Below, piece by piece: positions 59,643 to 64,000 of a stretch of 64,000 nucleotides of DNA. The stretch lies in contig NZ_JACXXJ020000005.1 of assembly GCF_014926405.1 (NCBI RefSeq), positions 3,577,001 to 3,641,000 on the forward strand, read 5' to 3'. Position 1 is the stretch's first letter, and each line of letters begins with the position of its first letter. The notes beneath the pieces are model-generated. The model saw nothing but the letters and a program-made list of their open reading frames with translations, had not been told where the DNA came from and made no database searches. This stretch comes from Agrobacterium vitis. GTDB taxonomy: Bacteria; Pseudomonadota; Alphaproteobacteria; Rhizobiales; Rhizobiaceae. A program made the position numbers and the translations under genes.

Positions 59643-60230
59643 GTGTATCCTCCTTTTATGCTCCGCACGTTTTGAAGTGCGTGAGCTTTTAAACCAGGAA
59701 AATGCCGCAGATCTTGGTCGCAAAGACGGCATGTCCGCGACGTTTTCGTGGTCTGGCATGGCGCTTTCACGCGCGCGTTACCGCCTTTCAACCCTTTTGG
59801 CTCAGGATTGTTCCAGCAAAAGGGAACCGGTTTTGCGACCTTGAAAATCGAAGGTTGAGCGATACTGGATGTCGTCCACCCGGCAAATTTCAAGACATCA
59901 AGCCCTGACGCCCTCTCGTCGCTGCACATGGGCCACAGTATTTCCCCCGGGCTACTGCATAATTTTAGCGTTATACCGGTTGGAATTTAAGAGGAAAATT
60001 ATGCAGCATATATAAAGCGCTACAGCAAACCTGAAGGCGCTATAGTCGGTGCATGGCGCTGTCGTGTGCGCTTGCGAGATGGATTGTGCGACTGCGAAAG
60101 GAATGATAGGTTTGCCAAGTGACGTTTTTCTCTATTTGACAAAAACGCTGATCCTGGATCTGCGACAAACTCTCTGAATGTTTGGCCAGTGCAGGGGAAT
60201 GCGACAGGGAACTCATTCAGGATAAGATCG
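59643..60230. other. 588-bp interval with palindromic repeat copy B
   Basis: No credible gene. Contains repeat copy B (59951-60062) and must carry the lipoprotein and acyl-CoA synthetase promoters. Confidence 0.5.
59951..60062 (-). repeat. Mosaic palindromic intergenic repeat, copy B (inverted)
   Basis: On the minus strand it reads ACAGCGCC...AGGTTTGCTGTAGC...TGCTGCATAATTTTC...AAAATTATGCAGTAGC, the same module order as copy A at 55743 with diverged spacers. It points toward copy A. Confidence 0.75.
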
Positions 60231-61886
60231 ATGTTTCTACCTGCCGGCGCTTCCTATGAGGCTCTCTGTCATGCGTTTTCCTGGTCCATACCAGCTCAGT
60301 TCAACATGGGACGGGCCGTTTGCGATGAATGGGCTGCCCGCGAACCGGACCGAATCTGCCTTGAGCATTTTTCACCTGACGGCGCGCATCGAACCCTAAC
60401 CTATGGGGCGCTTGCTGCGCGATCCAACGCATTCGCGGATGCCCTAAGCCAGCTCGGTATTGGTCCTGGGGAGCGGGTTGCTTTGCTGCTGCCGCAGGGG
60501 TTTGAGACTGTCATCGCCCATGTGGCGATTTACAAGCTTGGCGCGATCGCTCTGCCGCTGGCCTTGCTATTTGGCGCCGATGCATTGGAATACCGGCTGA
60601 AGACGGTGGGTGCCTGCGCGGTCATCACCAATGATTTCGGTCTGTCGCGGCTGGAGCCTATTCGGGCCAGCCTGCCGGACCTTCGGGAGGTTATTTCCAT
60701 TGGCACGCCTTCTCCCAGCGTCCTGTCCTTTGAAACTCTATGGCAGAGCGGTTCCGCGTCTTTTGAGGGGCCACAGACCGGGCCAGACGATCCGGCACTG
60801 ATGATCTTCACCTCTGGCACGACCGGTGCGCCGAAGGGCGCTCTGCATGGACACCGGGTGCTTGCCGGTCACATTCCAGGCTTCCAGCTTGCCCATGACG
60901 GTCTACCACAGCCGGGCGACAGGATCTGGACGCCTTCGGACTGGGCTTGGGCTGGCGGACTTTTGAATGTGCTGATGCCAGCCCTGATGCTGGGGGTTCC
61001 GGTCGTGTCGTCGCCTGCCCAGAAATTTGATCCGGCCATGGCCTTTCGCATCATGGCGGAGATGAAGGTGCGCAATGCCTTCATTCCGCCCACCGCCTTG
61101 CGGCTGCTCAAAACGGTGAACAATCCGCGCCAGCATTATGATCTTGTGCTGCGTTCCATCGGTTCGGCAGGGGAATCGCTGGGGCGGGAAACCTATCAAT
61201 GGGTCAAGACGGCGCTTGGTATCACGCCCAATGAGTTCTATGGGCAGACCGAATGCAATTTCGTGCTGTCATCGGCTGCCGGTCTGGGCGTCAGCAAGGC
61301 AGGCGCCATCGGCAAGCCGGTGCCGGGCCACCGCGTGGCAATTATCGATGACAAGGGCAGGGAGCTGCCAGTGGGCAAGGTCGGACAGGTGGCGATTGCC
61401 CGGCCCGATCCGGTGATGTTCCTGGAATATTGGAATGATCCGCAGGCGACCCGCCAGAAATTCATTGGCGACTGGATGCTGACCGGTGATCTCGGACGCC
61501 AGGATAGCGAGGGCTATGTGGAGTTTTTCGGTCGCGACGATGATGTCATTACGTCATCCGGCTACCGTATCGGCCCGGCGGAAATCGAGGATTGTCTGGT
61601 TGGTCATCCGGCTGTTCGCCTGGCAGCGGCGGTCGGCAAGCCCGATCCGGTGCGAACTGAAATCGTCAAGGCCTATGTGGTGCTCGCGCCGGGTTTTCAG
61701 GCTGGACCGGCCTTGGCCCGTGACATTGCTGATTGGGTCAAGCAGCGGCTGTCCATGCACGAATATCCGCGTGAAGTGGAGTTTATCACCGATATGCCGC
61801 TGACCACCAGTGGCAAGGTGATCCGCCGCCTGCTGCGTGAGCGCGATGAACCGCAACAGGCACAGCCGGGCATGATGACCGGCTGA
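60231..61886 (+). CDS. Acyl-CoA synthetase (AMP-forming)
   Basis: 551 residues of the ANL superfamily; activates a carboxylic acid to acyl-AMP, then the CoA thioester. The P-loop-like LMIFTSGTTGAPKGALHGH, EFYGQTECNF, TGDLGRQDSEGYVEFFGRDDD and the C-terminal SGKVIRRLLRER with its catalytic Lys are intact. Closest in style to medium-chain/acetyl-type synthetases; the substrate is not fixed. The start at 60231 follows AGGATAAG; 60189 is a less likely earlier start. Confidence 0.9.
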   Translation: MFLPAGASYEALCHAFSWSIPAQFNMGRAVCDEWAAREPDRICLEHFSPDGAHRTLTYGALAARSNAFADALSQLGIGPGERVALLLPQGFETVIAHVAIYKLGAIALPLALLFGADALEYRLKTVGACAVITNDFGLSRLEPIRASLPDLREVISIGTPSPSVLSFETLWQSGSASFEGPQTGPDDPALMIFTSGTTGAPKGALHGHRVLAGHIPGFQLAHDGLPQPGDRIWTPSDWAWAGGLLNVLMPALMLGVPVVSSPAQKFDPAMAFRIMAEMKVRNAFIPPTALRLLKTVNNPRQHYDLVLRSIGSAGESLGRETYQWVKTALGITPNEFYGQTECNFVLSSAAGLGVSKAGAIGKPVPGHRVAIIDDKGRELPVGKVGQVAIARPDPVMFLEYWNDPQATRQKFIGDWMLTGDLGRQDSEGYVEFFGRDDDVITSSGYRIGPAEIEDCLVGHPAVRLAAAVGKPDPVRTEIVKAYVVLAPGFQAGPALARDIADWVKQRLSMHEYPREVEFITDMPLTTSGKVIRRLLRERDEPQQAQPGMMTG

Positions 61887-61915
61887 TATCTCGTTCAGTT
61901 CTAATTTCGCAATGA

Positions 61916-63199
61916 TCAGCTGTCTTTTTGCCGTCTGCCCAGCACCTTGTCCCGCAGGATGCGGGCAATATTGCGCGTGTTGCGATAGAGATGCAGTTGC
62001 GCCGCCACCTGGCGGACATCGCGGTCGGCATTGCGCTTCAGGCCGATAACCATGGTTCCCATGTCTTCCCGCTCCCGCCAGAGCCTGCTCATGACCGGGT
62101 GATCGGGTACGGCGCAGGAATCGGTGCGCAGAATATTGGCATCGTCCAGATGCCATTCCGTCAATCGAGCCACCAGAAGCTTGCCGGGTGAATATCGGGC
62201 ATAGCGCTCATCATAGGCAGTCTTCCACGTATAGGCTTCGGCACCCATAATGAAGACAACCATGGAGGCGATGGCTTTTCCATCGAGATCGAGCGTATGG
62301 ATGCGGACCGAATCGCGCTCGGCCAGATTGGTCATCGCCTCGCGGGCAAAGGCGGCTCGCAGTCGGTCCATGACAAGGGCGCTGCGCTTGCGGCCTTTCC
62401 AGCCGCTGGCTTCGAGCGCCAGGAATTCCTCCATGCGGACATGCAGATCCTGCGGCTGACGGGCGACGGAATAGGTCAATTCGCCCTGCTGACCCAGCAG
62501 GCGCATCTGCCGGCGCATGTCGCGCCAATGGGACTTACCAATGGCCTGGCTTAGATAGGTTTCTCCATCCTCCAGGCTCTCGAGCATTGGGCGCTGGTAG
62601 GGATTTGTCACGGTCAGTGGCAGGTCACGGCTGATCGCCACGGCCCGCAGTAGTTTTGTGACCGGCCCATCGATTCGCAGATCCGGCAGGACGAGAACGG
62701 AGGGCAATTTGGCTTTGGCATCGCTCAGTCCCTCGAAAAGGTTGTCGAGCGTTTCCACCGCATCCTCCGCATCGACCAGAGGCGTGCCAAGCGGGCCGAA
62801 GGGGTTGGACCATACGCGAACAATGGACGGACCGACTGCAAAGCCTGGTTTTTCCACCGAAAAAGGCATCAGCAACCGGATCCGGCTGCGACCCTGCCGC
62901 TCGTCGCGGATCAGTGCCATGCGCACTTCACGCTCGTCCAGGCGGGGGATGGCGGGGGCCAGGAAGCGGGCCGAGAAGAAGACATTCTGCTCCAGTGCCC
63001 GGTTGGTCAGGTAGTCCATTTCCTGTTCAAGGTCGTAGCTGGTCTGGCGTGGATAGAGCCAAAGATCGCGGCCAGGGCGTCCCACGGCAATCTGGCCATC
63101 GGCGGGCGGACGATTGACCGGCGCAGACACGGTATGCAGAACCGGGCGCTCGGTGCTCGTTTCCCGGCTGGTATCGTCGGTCACCGGTAGTGTGTTCAT
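61916..63199 (-). CDS. GNAT/FemAB-like acyltransferase (CelD family)
   Basis: 427 residues. The C-terminal half has the BioF2/CelD acetyltransferase pattern (SHWRDMRRQMRLLGQQGELTY, IHTLDLDGKAIASMVVFIMG, YDERYARYSPGKLLVARLTEW). The N-terminal 60 residues are poorly ordered. Such genes often sit in exopolysaccharide clusters, and the next gene is a polysaccharide flippase 20 nt upstream on the same strand, so modification of a surface glycan is likely but unproven. Confidence 0.82.
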   Translation of the reverse strand: MNTLPVTDDTSRETSTERPVLHTVSAPVNRPPADGQIAVGRPGRDLWLYPRQTSYDLEQEMDYLTNRALEQNVFFSARFLAPAIPRLDEREVRMALIRDERQGRSRIRLLMPFSVEKPGFAVGPSIVRVWSNPFGPLGTPLVDAEDAVETLDNLFEGLSDAKAKLPSVLVLPDLRIDGPVTKLLRAVAISRDLPLTVTNPYQRPMLESLEDGETYLSQAIGKSHWRDMRRQMRLLGQQGELTYSVARQPQDLHVRMEEFLALEASGWKGRKRSALVMDRLRAAFAREAMTNLAERDSVRIHTLDLDGKAIASMVVFIMGAEAYTWKTAYDERYARYSPGKLLVARLTEWHLDDANILRTDSCAVPDHPVMSRLWREREDMGTMVIGLKRNADRDVRQVAAQLHLYRNTRNIARILRDKVLGRRQKDS

Positions 63200-63219
63200 A
63201 TCCTACAACCTGGTTCGCT

Positions 63220-64000
63220 TCATGCGGGCCTGTCTTGCTTCATGCGAGACAATGGGTCGGCAAATGCAAATAAGACAATGCCAAGCGCATAGCGCACGGC
63301 AAGGTGTAACAAGATCGCTTCCACCAACATTGCCGAGGCGGCAGCCGTTGCCGCGCCGGTGAGGCCATAAAGCGGAATGAGAGTCACATTCAGCCCGATA
63401 TTAGATGCTAAAGCAATCACATATAGTAGCACACACAATTTTTGTCGCCCGGCCATGGTCAAGAGCATCTCACCGGGACCAATCAGCGCCTTGGTCAGGG
63501 CGCCGGCAAACAGAATGGCCATCAATGGATAGCCTGCCGTGAAATTCGGGCCGAACAGACCGAGCAAGACTTCGCCAGCCGCCAGCACCAGAAGACCGAT
63601 GATCAGCGACGGCCAGAAGCACCAGCGGGCCATTCTGCCGGCAAATAGGGCCAGCGGCCGGATATCATCTTCATTCATCAGTGCTGAAAAGCGCGGTCCG
63701 GCTGCGGCCTTGACCGCGAAATAGACGAATTGCACCAGGGCCATGGTTTTTGCCGCAGCAAAATAGATCCCGACCTGGTCGGGTGGCAGATAAAGCCCAA
63801 CCACCATGACGTCGGAATTGGTGAGTAGGAACAGAAAGCCCTCGATCAGGAAAATCGGGATGGCAACGCGAAACCAGACCATGAAATCGATCCGCCGAGG
63901 CCCCCGCAGATATTTACGCCGCAGACGCCAGTGAATGGTGGCGAATTGGCTGAGTGTCGTGACATAGGTGGCGGCAAGGGCCGCCTGCATGGCGGTGGTG
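63220..64000 (-). CDS. Wzx/MATE-type polysaccharide flippase, N-terminus outside window
   Basis: Membrane transporter fragment with at least six helices (IPIFLIEGFLFLLTNSDVMVVG, VLLGLFGPNFTAGYPLMAIL, LYVIALASNIGLNVTLIPLYGLTGAA). The TNSDVMVVGLYLPPDQVGIYFAA segment is characteristic of oligosaccharide-unit flippases. The frame remains open to the window edge, so the ATG at 63990 is internal. Co-directional with the acyltransferase gene. Confidence 0.87.
   Translation of the reverse strand, partial: TTAMQAALAATYVTTLSQFATIHWRLRRKYLRGPRRIDFMVWFRVAIPIFLIEGFLFLLTNSDVMVVGLYLPPDQVGIYFAAAKTMALVQFVYFAVKAAAGPRFSALMNEDDIRPLALFAGRMARWCFWPSLIIGLLVLAAGEVLLGLFGPNFTAGYPLMAILFAGALTKALIGPGEMLLTMAGRQKLCVLLYVIALASNIGLNVTLIPLYGLTGAATAAASAMLVEAILLHLAVRYALGIVLFAFADPLSRMKQDRPA

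Overview
The window reads as chromosomal DNA of an alphaproteobacterium of the Rhizobiaceae, most like Agrobacterium/Allorhizobium. This is inferred from gene families and their arrangement (cobS-cobT, ftsEX, a CpdR-type regulator, a TIGR02302 protein, the etfBA/hbd/PduO cluster, lptM-lysA). Rhizobial CTTGAC-N17 promoters, a CheR-tether pentapeptide on the chemoreceptor and rhizobial-type intergenic palindromes agree. No ribosomal RNA, CRISPR array or intact insertion sequence is visible. Names come from recognising protein families by eye; no search was run.

Left part (1-16 kb): an M20 amidohydrolase cut by the window edge, a D,D-carboxypeptidase, a CobW-type metallochaperone GTPase with a long His/Asp loop, a TusA-like protein overlapping an L,D-transpeptidase lipoprotein, accA, xerD with an unannotated 50-residue membrane protein in front, the shikimate pair aroK-aroB, bolA, a J-domain protein, cobaltochelatase cobS-cobT, a phytase-like periplasmic protein, a queuosine-precursor transporter and rpmB with its own promoter and terminator.

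Middle part (16-49 kb): mostly housekeeping genes on both strands. They include hisC-tyrC, gloB, chaC, plsC, ftsE-ftsX, hpt, a CpdR-like response regulator, lptM-lysA-TIGR02302, argH, tlpA, hbd, a chemoreceptor, etfB-etfA, a PduO adenosyltransferase, a YihY membrane protein, gluQ, a 3-methyladenine glycosylase, an HNH nuclease, dsbB and yqaA. Genes are tightly packed, with many 1-54 nt overlaps and divergent pairs separated by only 23-24 nt.

Right part (49.5-60.2 kb): immediately after a tRNA-Leu(CAA) gene the character changes to an accessory region. It has long gene-poor stretches, two regulator/target pairs (MarR with DUF1330, LysR with aldo-keto reductase), an uncharacterised 455-residue protein, an AT-richer phosphotransferase, a two-helix membrane gene broken by an in-frame stop, a truncated IS3-family transposase, a GGDEF diguanylate cyclase and a tiny Ser/Thr-rich lipoprotein. 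Two inverted copies of a roughly 110-bp palindromic repeat bracket the last 4.1 kb of it. The final 4 kb (acyl-CoA synthetase, FemAB/CelD-like acyltransferase, Wzx-type flippase) look like surface-polysaccharide or core genes again.

I found no clearly new multigene system. The strongest leads are the two repeat families, the 455-residue protein, the J-domain gene beside cobST, and the broken or recoded small genes.
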